Assembly: GCA_963970005.1 (NCBI GenBank)
Contig: CAXAMN010018668.1
Coordinates: 696,414-760,413 of the forward strand
Reading direction: 5' to 3'
DNA: 64,000 bases
Origin: Durusdinium trenchii
Taxonomy: Eukaryota > Sar > Dinophyceae > Suessiales > Symbiodiniaceae
A program made the translations under genes and the position numbers. Below are positions 53,763-64,000 of the stretch, piece after piece. The notes below the pieces were generated by a model that was given only the letters and a program-made list of their open reading frames with translations, was not told the DNA's origin and did no database searches. Position 1 is the stretch's first letter. Each line of letters starts with the position of its first letter.

Positions 53763-53771
53763 TTGGCTCAA
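53763..53771 (+). other. Weak spliced-leader-like match upstream of the PDZ-like gene
   Basis: ttggctcaa, then acaag, ends six bases before the ATG at 53782. Nine matching bases only; suggestive because of position. Confidence 0.25.
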
Positions 53772-53781
53772 ACAAGACCGG

Positions 53782-54222
53782 ATGGACTCCCTCCGTGGGC
53801 TCTTGGGCTTTTGCTGTTCATGCAATGGGCCAGCGCCTGAGCCAGAGATTGTACCAGTACAGAACGTCTTCAAGTTCAACCGATCACGGACTGAGTTGGC
53901 CGAAGATGTCGTTGAACCCTCGATGAATCTACATGGTTGGACACTCCGGGATGGACAGAAGCTGGTGATGCTTGAGATTGAGAAGGAACCTGGTAGCAAA
54001 GTGGGCTTGTCTTTGGAAGCGACCAATGATCAACAGGCCGTGCTGATCACTCAACTGGACAGCGATAGCTTGGTCGCCGAGTGGAACCGGGAGAGGCCTT
54101 TGAGAGCTGTAAAGGTCGGTGATGCTATCGTTGAAGTGAACAAGAAAAGAGGGACCTTCCAAGAGCTGTTGGATCTCATGAAGAAGGAAGATAAGTTGGA
54201 GCTTCTTGTCAAATGCTCCTGA
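53782..54222 (+). CDS. Small single-exon PDZ-like protein
   Basis: 146 codons. The N-terminus MDSLRGLLGFCCSC is hydrophobic with three clustered Cys, a possible palmitoylation site. From about residue 60 it resembles a PDZ domain: strand KLVMLEIEKE, the carboxylate-binding-loop-like KVGLSLE, VLITQL, a helix-like insert, VKVGDAIVEVN (matching the common GDxIxxVN block) and a final helix and strand ending LELLVKC. PDZ domains bind protein C-termini, so a membrane-anchored adaptor role is possible. The start is the first ATG and no intron is needed. The leader-like word just upstream hints at a retrogene. This is the best host-gene candidate in the window. Confidence 0.6.
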   Translation: MDSLRGLLGFCCSCNGPAPEPEIVPVQNVFKFNRSRTELAEDVVEPSMNLHGWTLRDGQKLVMLEIEKEPGSKVGLSLEATNDQQAVLITQLDSDSLVAEWNRERPLRAVKVGDAIVEVNKKRGTFQELLDLMKKEDKLELLVKCS

Positions 54223-54649
54223 CATTGTTTTCAAGCGAGATGAATGTCAACTGTAGCCTGCAACAAGTGATAAATGTCACTAGATGGATCGGTGTTCTCG
54301 AGGCGGGCCTGGTGGCATCCCATGTCGCGAAGCGACGTGATCCTTTTGAACAGCTGTGAACCTGAGCCCAAGACTTTGAAGAATTTCAGAACTTCAATTG
54401 AACAACGCTTTGACCAACGGTGAACGGCTCAAGGTTTGCCCCGCACCTCGCAGACATCCGCTGCGCAACGCTTGCAGCATGTGTACAGTATGTGCCGAAC
54501 AGACAGAGTCACATGGGATGCTCCAAAGCTTTTCATTGTGGAGCTCGGAACATCCATAGACATAACATAGCAAGGAGCCCCCCTGCTTTCGTTGGCAACT
54601 TGGGGGTCCCATAGAGAACATAGACTGAAACCATTTGAGTATAATCTTG

Positions 54650-54735
54650 GAAGCTACTAGGAACAAGTGCATCGCTACTAGTAACAAGTGCCTTACTAGT
54701 AGTAACAAGAAGCTAGTAGAAACAAGAATTAGAAC
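54650..54735. repeat. CTAG-rich dispersed repeat copy
   Basis: Repeated ctactaggaacaagtgc, ctactagtaacaag and gctagtagaaacaag words, related to 22618-22676 and 56340-56395. Confidence 0.65.
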
Positions 54736-56227
54736 TAGAATTAAATCGTTCACAGCGATATGTGGAAACGACCCTTTGCTCGGCTTCGGCCAGACATCCG
54801 GCTGAGGTGGTCCACTGGAAGGCGCTTCAGCCCAAAGCGAGTGGTGGTCGTAGATCGGCTGCACCAAAGAGGAAGGGCAGAAGGGAAGTACAGGAGTGAG
54901 TAGGAGTAGTTGGCAGCTGGAGGACAGTATTCGAGCTTCATGCTTGTTGCGAGCAAAGAGGTTTGGCTATGACAGGTTTTATGTTTGGTTTGCTGAGATT
55001 AGCGACGACAGACGTTTTTTCCTTGAGGCCTTGATGATTGTGACCATGGTGCGCCGGGAACGACCGGTGTGTTGGAGTGACAATCCAAGGACGTGGAATG
55101 TCAATCCACTGACTTCTACCTAGACTCGACCTAGTTTTTTGACTTTCATTTGCTTTCAAACAACATGCGTGGCAAAAAAGCATCAAGGTACATATCAAAC
55201 TTGAAGACCGATGTAGTTGCAACCTTTCGGAGTGACAATTTCACTACCAGCATTGGGATCCAACCTTTGTTGCGGCTCAGAGGCTCATACCAACGTGTAG
55301 ATTTGTTCATTTTCGGGGATAGCCGGGATGCGGCTGTCCGTCGGGACACGGCTTTATGAGAATGCACCATTCCGTCACAACGAATGGACGAAGTGGGTCG
55401 CGGTAAGCTGGAATGGCCTCCAACCTAAGAGCGATGGACTTGCGCAGATTAGCTCCTATGTCTTCGTGGGCTTCTCACAAAGCCGGACTGCGGAGCGGTT
55501 GAGGGCTTGGAACTCAGCCTTTCGAGGACTTGCTGCTTTGCAACACAGTACATGACAATACCCTAGTGTTAGAAGTCATTTTTAGTGCGGATTAGTCAAC
55601 AACGTCCTTCATTCATGATTAAGTGCAGGTCGTCAACTCGTCAACGAATCCTGTCAGCTAACACGCAATTGTGCAGGTCTTCCAGAAGTTTCTGGCCTTG
55701 TATTTGCGTTTTTGCTTTGGGCACCAATGTTGGTTTCTCCGTTGGCCTCCTTGTGAACAGGAAGCAATTTCAAAAGATACTGAGTAGGGAGCCAGTTTTC
55801 TAATTCGCAAGGCGCTTTGAATTGTTCGCTTGACTTTGACGCACACGCTTCTGCTGGTTCGACTCCACCCTGGCTTGTTGTTGTCCTTGGTTTTGGCTAA
55901 CAGTCTTTGTTGCTTTGTAGCATCACCAGGATGCCAGCCACCGGCACTTCTTGCCAAGTGACAACAAGTCAAACAGCCAAGCAGATCATCTACAGTATGT
56001 CCTCAGTAAAACCACTCAGGCAGAGGCCAGTTCTTCTACAGTACCACGTTCCCATTCCCCGAAAGGGAAACGCCTGCTTTAAGCGCTTTTGCTGACTGGA
56101 TTATGAATCGATCCCTGAGGAGAACCGTTTTTTGAGCTGGTGAGTGGAGTGATTGGGATAGCTTGAATGGCAGTGCAGAAGAGAAGCAGATCAGATGTAG
56201 ACTCAAATCATGGCAAATGGTTTTCCA

Positions 56228-56395
56228 TTTAGTGGGAGGCCATAGCTAGTAGGTTGGAGGCCATCGCAACTAGGGACCCCATTGCTAGTAGGTTGGAGGC
56301 CATCGCCACTAGGGGGAGGCCATTGCTAGTAGGGTTGAAGCCATTGCTAGTAGTAACAAGAAATAACAAGAAGCTACTAGTAACCGTAGCTTCGC
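56228..56395. repeat. GTTGGAGGCCATCGC / CTAGTAG repeat array
   Basis: At least five units of ggaggccat(c/t)g with ctagtagg or actaggg, ending in ctagtagtaacaag and ctactagtaac. Same family as 27626-27692. Confidence 0.75.
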
Positions 56396-59300
56396 AGCTT
56401 GAAGCCCAGGCTTTGCTGGAAAGCCTCCTTGGGCCGACGTGGGGAGTCTGAGCAAACCCAGACTTCTATGGCATGCTCTTGTTTGGATCTGCCAACATCA
56501 CCGGGTCACATAAATTATTTGGCGGGGGGAGTACTCCAATCCAACAAATCTACATTTCTTCGGTGTCCAGATTTCATTCGCAAGAGCTGTTTTTATGCAT
56601 TGTTTTGTTTGTTGATGGCGTTTGATGATATGATGATTTGGATACATTTCCTTGACACAAGTATGCTTCCTGAGAGCGATTTCCTCTACTTTGCTTTCAT
56701 ACATTATTAGGAGAGTAAACTTTCTGAGATTTCCTGAGAATGGCCAGGATCGGCTTGACACATTCACCATGACACTAGGGCTGCTGGAGTTTCCTGGAAG
56801 GGCCTGTGGCATTGCAGACGCCCCACAGCCATACAAAGCAGCCAGGGCTACGCGGGTTCTCCCCACAAGATTTGCGGACAACACGATTCTGTGACATGCG
56901 AGTGAAAAGGTTCTGGGAAGAGGCCACATTGATTCAATTTGTGCCTTGCTAAATTTGTCGATCGCTTGGGATTGTATGCGGTAGAGGGGGCCGGAGAGCT
57001 GTTCGATCCAAACACAAGAGAGACCACTAAATCTCCAAATCCCAAATTCCCCCACAAGCCGATATTGATTGATTTGTGTAGCTGTAGAAACATTTGTATA
57101 AGAGCATGGTTAATCCAGATTAACTTGTGCATGATTTTATCCATATTGATCTGTGCTTCTAGAGTGCAACAGACAGAGGCTGCCAAATACAGGCACAAAT
57201 CGTATCATGCTGATCATGCAGCAAAGGCATGGTGCGCATACATGTGGCCTTGAACCTGGACCAGTCTCTCCCCTCCTGTTTCACACATTGTGAGAGATCT
57301 CTGTTGACCCCGTCCCCCCTCCTGTTCGTACAATGCTGCCAATGCGTATGGTCCATATGCATACAATTCGAGCCTAGCTGTTCCCCCCACCTGTCAGACA
57401 TATCCTGGAACCGGTGTTTTCAGAAACGGTGAGAGACGAAGAACAGTGTTTAGATTGAGACCACCTTTTTTCGCAAGTCAACCAACCTTCCTTTTTCGAA
57501 CACACTTGTCGACACCTGTGCCCCTGTACCTGCATACATTAAGACAAGTGTATATTCCACCCCCACTCCCTCTTCCATGTGGCTTTCGATGTTTTCTTCG
57601 GACCATGCGCTACGCCGTTCTGAGGTTCTCAAGCCCGAGTCCAGGAGACGACAGGCCGTCGACCGGTCGGAGCGAGACCGTCGGAGCCCGTTCAATCGCC
57701 AGGCCCACCACGCAGTTCATGCAGATGGCAAACCGGCACCCGGAATGACGCTAAAAGATGATCTCTTTTTGGGGTCAGGTTGCAGATGGCTTGAGGGTGG
57801 AGAGTGCGTTTTGGCATGTTTTGGCAATGGGTTCGTGCACTGCTGCTCGTGGCGATGTTGTTACGCTTGGCTCAAAGTTGCTGAATGAGCACTTCGCATG
57901 CTGCCACCAAGTCCATGAGTCCATGAGTGCTTTAAGCCACTTTCATCATAAGGAGACACTTGTGATTACAAACATTGAACCAAGCCAGCCTGTTTGCCAG
58001 CGCTGGCAAGTGCCATGCTCGGATCTCGGGGTCACGCGCGAAGAAAACACTGCCCAATTGACGCTGGTACCTTCGCCTCGCTGCACATCCTGCGTACCAC
58101 CCCTACCATCCCATAGGCTTCACTACACTGAAGCGGGGTGGTCTGGAACTGGTACACAATCACAATCAACCACTAGTCACCATTCTATATTAATAGGTTG
58201 ATTGCTGGGTGTTAGGATATATAGATTTTGCCTTCAACGAGCGGAGAGTCAAGCTACGGCAGAGTGGAATGCATGGGATGCATGGCAGCTTGCTGCCCTG
58301 ATCTCCATCCGTTTTCGCACGGACTCCATCCATCCATTGGCTTTCCGGTTCAGTCTCCCCAGTGGTTGGGCATTTTCTGGTTTCATCCCCGACACAGCAG
58401 CAAACACTTTTATTCACCAACTTGATTCTAGGCTCCAGTGCGCACACTGACATTCAAACGGCAAGGCAAAAAACAGAGAGCTCCTTCAATACTCCAGTAT
58501 CTTTAGAGCAATATCTTGCGATTGATGTGATTCTCAATCTCGTCAAAGCCAGGCCGAGTTCTTGTTGGCCGTTGGTGTGTCTTTGTTGCACCTCAGGTCG
58601 CGCCACGCTTTTGGAACACCCTGGCATCAGGCAGGGCCGGGCCGCAGGGCTTTCGCTCATGGGGGCCATGTGGATGTCCATTTGACCTTGGGACACCTAT
58701 TGCTCTGGTTGCTCTGGTTGTTCTGTATGGCATCCATGCAGAGTTGACAGGTGTATGGGCGGCCGCTACACCATGGCAACACCGCCGGGGAGGAGTGGGA
58801 CAGTGATTGCGGACAGTGTTTCTTTGCCAAACATTTTCATACTAAGTACCAGACACAGGCAAGTGCGGCTCAAAACATATGCCGTCAGGGATCCGCAGGG
58901 TATTTTTGTTTCGTCTTGCCAATGGGTTGGCGTGGAAACCCCTGTGATTCAGTACGGGTTTCTGCAGGAGTTGTTGGGTCCCAGAATTCCTTACTGACGA
59001 AACCCATGTCAGCACGATGCCAGGCATATCCCAAGAAAGTAGTGCCCGGCGTTTTCAATGGTGTGCCAGGCCTGGACATGGATTTTTTTGGGCGGAATTT
59101 GAGGTTCCAGCAAAGCCTAAACCATGAGCCGCAACAGTAGTCCAGCTCAGTGCAGAAAGGCTTCAGCATGTTCTATCGCAGCATCTCACCTTCATGTGAC
59201 AGACATTCAATGGGCCACCTTGACATAATTATCTTTGCATGGTGGCCTCATCCCAGAACCTTTTGAGGTTACCTTGCTCATTCTTGTCTGTAGTTCAAAA

Positions 59301-60301
59301 CTGGCAAACCCAGAAGACGTGCCTAGAGTGCCACCTAGTGTGGAGCTCCATGTGATTATGATGAACTGCAAACTACAATGTCAACTTCAAACTTCAAACT
59401 ATATAATCATACAAGAAGAGCATGAGTTGACATCAACGACTTGCTGCAATTTGCCAAGGTGATGTTCCGTATGAGAAGAAGCTCTGGTACATTCGTGACA
59501 CTGCCAGCAGCCCTGGTTGGGATGGGTCAGCTTCGATGATTTTAGCTTGACTCCTGCGTGACTCCTGCGGGTCAGGGCGACTTTGCTGGGAGTTCGAGCC
59601 TCCGTTGCCGCGGCCGGGAGAGTGGTGAATGCAGTTTCAAGGTCGGCGGGCAGGGGCCGGCAGGTGTGTTTTTGGTGGAAGTCTCTGGTGGATGTCCATG
59701 TTTACCTCTTCTGTTTCCATGTCTACCACCATGTAGCTAGAATGCCAATGCATTCACTTCATGCCCTGTGAGGTTGATTGAAGTCTATCAAGGTTGAGGA
59801 AGTTGCAGATGACAACTGGGCAGAAGACGAAGGTCTTTCAACCTTCAACTACATGCTATTTTGGCTCTCGTCCTAACCTAAAGTCCTAAAGAGATTTCTT
59901 GCTGTACCTTGAGTTGTAGATATTGTTAATGAACAGGACAAGGTGACTGAAGACAATGAGAGCGTATTCCATCCATCTCCATCGCCGTCCATCGCCAGTC
60001 CACTGCAAACTCGATTGGCTTTCCTTCGCCTGCTTCGCCTGGAGACGTGGTCTCAGCAGTCAATTCTGAAAAGCATTCTCATCAAAGAAACTGCAACTCT
60101 TTTTCGCTTTTTGCAATCGTTTTCGAGGCCATGACCTGCAAAGGAATGATGTTCTCCCATTTCCTTCGCACTCCTTTTGCTTGGTTATATCCTGTGACCC
60201 AAGCCAAGGTGCTGTCACCCTCTGCGAGCGCACCAAATCTAGCCGCTCCTCAGGTTTGTCCAACTAAATGCAGATACACATGAACACTGGGTGCCACTTC
60301 T

Positions 60302-60631
60302 TTGAGCACACAGAACAACAACCAATTGAGAAGAACACAACCCCATGTCCAGCAGTCTGAAGGAAAAGGGTTTCGTTTCTTTGAGCGGCATGGGCCTGGA
60401 AGGCTCATGAGCTTTGACGTTTCCCAAGAACGGCGCAAGGATGCAGAGGAGCTGCATACCTTTAGAGTTCTTTCAAAAGGGAAGGAGATCAGAACGCAAC
60501 GTGCTGAAGATTCTTCACGGTCTGGTTGGTCGCTGAGGCGCGTGAGCGGCCTCCGAGTCCGTCAAGCGGCCTTGGAGGCCGGGAGCCGCGAGGCCGGGCC
60601 ACTCAACAGTGAGCTGAAAAGAGTCGTGTGA
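60302..60631 (+). CDS. Uncertain ORF, charged protein
   Basis: 109 codons, rich in Arg, Glu and Ser (SQERRKDAEELHTFRVLSKG; SGLRVRQAALEAGSRE), with GC content rising toward its end. Not recognised. It could be an exon or chance. Confidence 0.2.
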   Translation: MSTQNNNQLRRTQPHVQQSEGKGFRFFERHGPGRLMSFDVSQERRKDAEELHTFRVLSKGKEIRTQRAEDSSRSGWSLRRVSGLRVRQAALEAGSREAGPLNSELKRVV

Positions 60632-61398
60632 AGTCTGAGGCGTTATCTCTTCAGTCTTCTTGTTAGTTCTTTCCGACCGTTATATTTGAAGTGAAGGTGA
60701 AGGCATTTTAGCCTGTTTTGCTTGACTTGGTGGTGCTTTTCTCATGGGATCATAGCATGGTTTCGTTGCAAAAGAAACACACTTTAGCTTCGATGGGTGG
60801 CTGACAGTGTACTCTTCCTGAGTTCCAAGCACCCTGACAACCAATCTGCCTCTCAGAGCTGAACTTTCTTTTTATCGCTTGTATATTTCTGGTCCTTGTC
60901 TTGGACTGCCGCATGCCCTTCATTGCCCTTCATTAATTTCATATTGACCGCGTGCATGTGGAGGAATCGAAAATTCACACGCCTTGCTCCATTACGGGCG
61001 GCAACGTGTCGCGCCAGCCGGGAGCTCGGTGAAGGTTTTTCAAACGCGGAAAGCATGACTTTACACGTCCTTGGAGAATCTGGGCAGCTCTATTCTACTC
61101 TATATAATTCAAGGTTTGGCTGGGGAGTGGATGATGATTCAATCGGCAACCTTATGGCAGACTAGGAATGTTTTACAGGGTGTCGGTGTGGAATTAATGC
61201 CATTTGGCCATTCGCAAAAGCAAAAGAACTCGAGGAATGTGTCAGACTGGTGCCTGGGCTGTGGTCCCAAGGTTGCTTTGCATTAGGGGCGTATCCTGCT
61301 CTCATGTTTCCACCAATCAAGACCACTTACGATATGCCTGGCTGCAGTCGCTTCCTTTAGATTGACAGTGACGTACCCGGATACGCTCCAAGTATCTC

Positions 61399-61413
61399 CA
61401 AGTATGTTTAAGT
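61399..61413. repeat. 15-bp direct repeat, left
   Basis: caagtatgtttaagt, identical to 61501-61515, flanking an 87-bp CTAG-rich segment; looks like a target-site duplication. Confidence 0.7.
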
Positions 61414-61500
61414 AGCTTCCTTGCTACTAGTAGAAATGCCCTTTGCTCCTAGTAGCTTTTTGCTCCTAGTCGTATGGCCAGGAGCCCCTAGTAGCGTCCT
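61414..61500. mobile_element. Short CTAG-repeat insertion with target duplication
   Basis: 87 bp containing ctactagtag, ctcctagtag and ggccaggagcccctagtagc, the last being the reverse complement of the 40-bp minisatellite unit at 31 kb. The exact 15-bp flanking duplication indicates the family moves as discrete insertions. No coding capacity, so it must be non-autonomous. Confidence 0.6.
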
Positions 61501-61515
61501 CAAGTATGTTTAAGT
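61501..61515. repeat. 15-bp direct repeat, right
   Basis: Exact copy of 61399-61413. Confidence 0.7.
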
Positions 61516-62066
61516 GCTACGCTTTTAAATTAAGGACCCATCTCTCTTTGCGTCTCCAAGGAGACCCTGCGGACAGCTGGTCTGTCCACCTTCTTGATGC
61601 GAAGGTATCAGGAGAAGCACCCAGGTTTGAGAGATGGCAACAGCACGGAAATCATGGTCTCACCTTCCAGGTCATTAACAGCCTGTGCAATGGATACTGG
61701 TCGAAATGCTTGACTCCGTTGGACGAACCGGCATTAGTTGGAAAGTATGCTAGCGATGGCCTCCAACCTACTAGCGATGTCCTTGGTATTTTTTTTCCTT
61801 CGTGTTGTGCCGCTTTCTTTTGGATGGAACGGCACCGCAGCCGCGAATGGAGGAGACCACCAGCGCACTGGCATACCTCTGACATGAAAGGCGCTACAAC
61901 TGGAAGCATAAAAAGGTTTGAATCCAGGTGTCCGGTTTTGTTTGAGCTTACAAATAAGTTCTGTAGGCATGGATACAGATGTGAAGTAAGCTCATATAAT
62001 TACAGTATAATACCCCTGGGAATAAACCCTATAGAATGGGGGAGGTCGAGCTCCAAAATGACCTAG
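61506..62066 (+). CDS. Uncertain ORF, unknown protein
   Basis: 186 codons, the longest frame outside the retroelements. Its first half is protein-like (GDPADSWSVHLLDAKVSG; EAPRFERWQQHGNHG), preceded by an ag acceptor-like site near 61557. The middle runs through a dispersed repeat (61746-61776), which argues against a full-length gene. A single exon in the first half is the likelier reading. One frame this long is near chance for the window. Confidence 0.22.
   Translation: MFKCYAFKLRTHLSLRLQGDPADSWSVHLLDAKVSGEAPRFERWQQHGNHGLTFQVINSLCNGYWSKCLTPLDEPALVGKYASDGLQPTSDVLGIFFPSCCAAFFWMERHRSREWRRPPAHWHTSDMKGATTGSIKRFESRCPVLFELTNKFCRHGYRCEVSSYNYSIIPLGINPIEWGRSSSKMT
61746..61776. repeat. Reverse copy of the GGAGGCCATCGC repeat
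   Basis: ctagcgatggcctccaacct then actagcgatg; the 9-base word ctagcgatg occurs at both ends. Confidence 0.6.
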
Positions 62067-62260
62067 CATTTTATAGAGATTTTCTATAGAATCAAAAGTC
62101 AACCTACCTGAAAAAGATCCATTCTGAGGATATCTGAGGTGAGAGAATCATATGTTGATGGATCACTAGGTTGAGCACCTTCATTCTATAGAGAATATAT
62201 GAAAATTGAGGGCATTTTATAGAGGACAGAGGTTTTGATTCTATAGAGAGAACCTGGAGC

Positions 62261-62356
62261 AGTAGAAGGTTGAGAGTTTATTTTAGCGTGGATGGATGTT
62301 TTACAGTGAGGTAGGTTGGATTCTCATTCTATAGAAAGCACTTGAATTTGTGGAGT
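62261..62356. repeat. 96-bp tandem unit A
   Basis: Matches 62394-62489 at 94 of 96 bases, offset 133; contains ttctatagaaagc. Confidence 0.85.
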
Positions 62357-62393
62357 CTTGAGTTTTGAGTTTATAGTCTCAGAACCTTCGAAA

Positions 62394-62489
62394 AGTAGAA
62401 GGTTGAGAGTTTATTTTAGAGTGGATGGATGTTTTACAGTGAGGTAGGTTGGATTCTGATTCTATAGAAAGCACTTGAATTTGTGGAGT
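62394..62489. repeat. 96-bp tandem unit B
   Basis: Second copy of unit A, differing at two positions. Confidence 0.85.
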
Positions 62490-64000
62490 TTGCAATGAAA
62501 AATAAACATGAAATCCTAACCTTGCAATGTTCAATCATGTTTCTATAAAATAGAATACCAACCTCTCTTGCCATTGCTGCCTAATTTTCCTCGAAAATGG
62601 TATACTCAGCCTTGCAGTGTCCACCGACTTGTCTATAGAATGAGGACCGACCCTGGCTGTTTCCCCCACTTCTCTATAGAATGAAAACCAACCCTGGCTG
62701 TTTCAATTAGATAATTCAGATTTTGAGCCTACAATTCTGTTACATTAGTGCCTTCATGGTTGACCCCCTTTATTCTATAGAGAAACTATGCCGTACACTA
62801 CAAGGGTTGACAGCTAGATTCTATAGTGGGGCACTTTGCTACCAGAGGTTGGTAGACCGGTTTATCACTATAGAATGGCGTTCTCAACCCCCACGCGTTG
62901 TAGCAAGGGGTATACAGTATATATATATATATATACACTGAGAGCTGAAAAGCCTCGTACACTCCCAGCCAAGCACAGGCACTGCCGATTTCACCGACCT
63001 GACGCTGCTCAATTCGGGCACAGCTGACCGACCGTGCATTTGGTAGCAAAAGGATGCGAAAAGGGGGAATCGGTGTATTGGTGGTCAAGTCATGTCAGGC
63101 CAACACGGTCTGCCATGTAAGGGGCAAGCTCTTCCCAGCCTTTGATTGGGAGTCCTGCATCCGAATATCGCTGGGCTCAAGTTGACACGTCATTCTGGTG
63201 GCGTGCTCAGTAGCTAGCTGGTGGCTTGTGGGTTGCTTTACGTTGGCTGCAGAGATGCTGAGCGGGGATCTCAAGCAAAGTAGACTAAAGAACTGTGAAG
63301 AACTGGGAACTGTGCAGTTGGGACGCAAGTACATCCGAAGGACTAGCAGCTTTAGAAGATATGCAAGAGCAGTTGTGTTGTGTTCATTGCTCGTTCACAT
63401 CAAACGTTCATAGAATGCATAACCAGTGCATCATGAATACTTACTCTACAGTGACAAAGGTTGTTTGATCAAGAATGCAGATGGATCGGACTCTATACAA
63501 AGTTTCTGTTCCCTTTGCGCAGAGTTTTGCCTTTGCTGAGTTGCTGAAGCCGTGCAATCCACAGCGAATTCCTTCCAAATATCCAGCATGATTTAGCTGA
63601 GCCAGGCCAAGACTGAGACATCAGATGTACGGGACCTCGGTCTGGGAATCTCCAGGCTCCTCTTCGGCAGCGGATTTCTTATTTAGCCGACCGCAAGATC
63701 AGGAGGCGAGGCACTTTCGACCTGGCCACCGGCCTGCGGATTAACATGGAAGCAACGCAGTAAATATATGTCATGGGTGAGCCCGAAACCTCTATGGAGA
63801 TTAGATTGATTATCTGGCCTGACATGCTTCTGTTACTGCTTAGTTGGTGCACTGGTTGCTTCGCCACTTCGCCAGGTGGCCCTCTTGAAGCGTGATCATC
63901 CAACTCATCCGACGCAGGCTCGCAGAATTCTAGCAAAGACTATTATTGCCAGCATGGAGTAAGGACGCTAAAGTCAGGCAAATGTTCACGGTTGACCCGT

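Larger units (their letters stand above)
62028..62880. repeat. CTATAG-punctuated repeat region
   Basis: About eleven ctatag palindromes, mostly as (t)tctatagaa/g, spaced some tens to 150 bases apart, joined by partly repeated spacers (accctggctgtttc twice, near 62651 and 62691). Confidence 0.7.
54235..64000. other. Repeat-rich right flank without confident genes
   Basis: No complete gene is recognised. The longest frames are 60302-60631 and 61506-62066 (+). CTAG-rich dispersed repeats, a CTATAG cluster and a TA tract near 62918-62934 are present. The last kilobase (63000-64000) shows nothing notable. Confidence 0.5.

Noticed and set aside
55850..55870. ggttcgactcc resembling a tRNA T-loop
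   Set aside because: No matching acceptor, D or anticodon arms can be placed around it.

Overview
The window looks like nuclear DNA of a dinoflagellate, probably of the Symbiodiniaceae type. This is an inference. It rests on relict pieces of the dinoflagellate spliced-leader sequence (best at 36703-36719), a copia-like element with CCCH zinc fingers and unusual cargo domains, a DIRS-like tyrosine-recombinase element, very low gene density and many small dispersed and tandem repeats. No rRNA, tRNA, CRISPR or bacterial-style operon was seen.

Layout. Bases 1-8371 are mostly non-coding, with a few possible exons near 4.3 kb (+) and 5.0-5.9 kb (-) and one copy of a hairpin-forming dispersed repeat (7358-7468). 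Bases 8377-21888 are one complete, apparently young LTR retrotransposon: two identical 109-bp LTRs, a 5-bp target duplication (gcatc), a primer-binding-site candidate, a purine tract and three long ORFs. ORF1 holds Gag, protease, integrase and most of the reverse transcriptase. ORF2, in the +1 frame, holds RNase H with a large insertion and a C-terminal domain resembling a cytosine-5 methyltransferase. ORF3 holds an SGNH-hydrolase-like domain, a KptA/Tpt1 RNA 2'-phosphotransferase-like domain and a zinc ribbon. Bases 21894-36700 are repeat-rich with no confident gene. Bases about 36700-43810 hold a decayed tyrosine-recombinase retroelement (recombinase, Gag-like zinc finger, methyltransferase-like motif, RNase H) ending next to two 175-bp direct repeats. 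Bases 43810-64000 are mostly repeats, with one convincing small intron-less gene, a PDZ-like protein at 53782-54222.

Most striking observation. The copia-like element carries 23 copies of a small sense-strand stem-loop: two outer bases, a five-base stem arm, a GGGA (twice GGAA) loop, the matching arm, one unpaired base, and two bases pairing with the outer two. The stem sequence differs from copy to copy while pairing is kept. The copies lie in all three codon phases, in the ORF2-ORF3 gap and in the 3' untranslated region, so they are a nucleic-acid feature and not a protein repeat. I know of no described equivalent. Together with the Tpt1-like domain, the CCCH fingers and the methyltransferase-like domain, they suggest an RNA-level packaging, processing or recognition system belonging to this element family.
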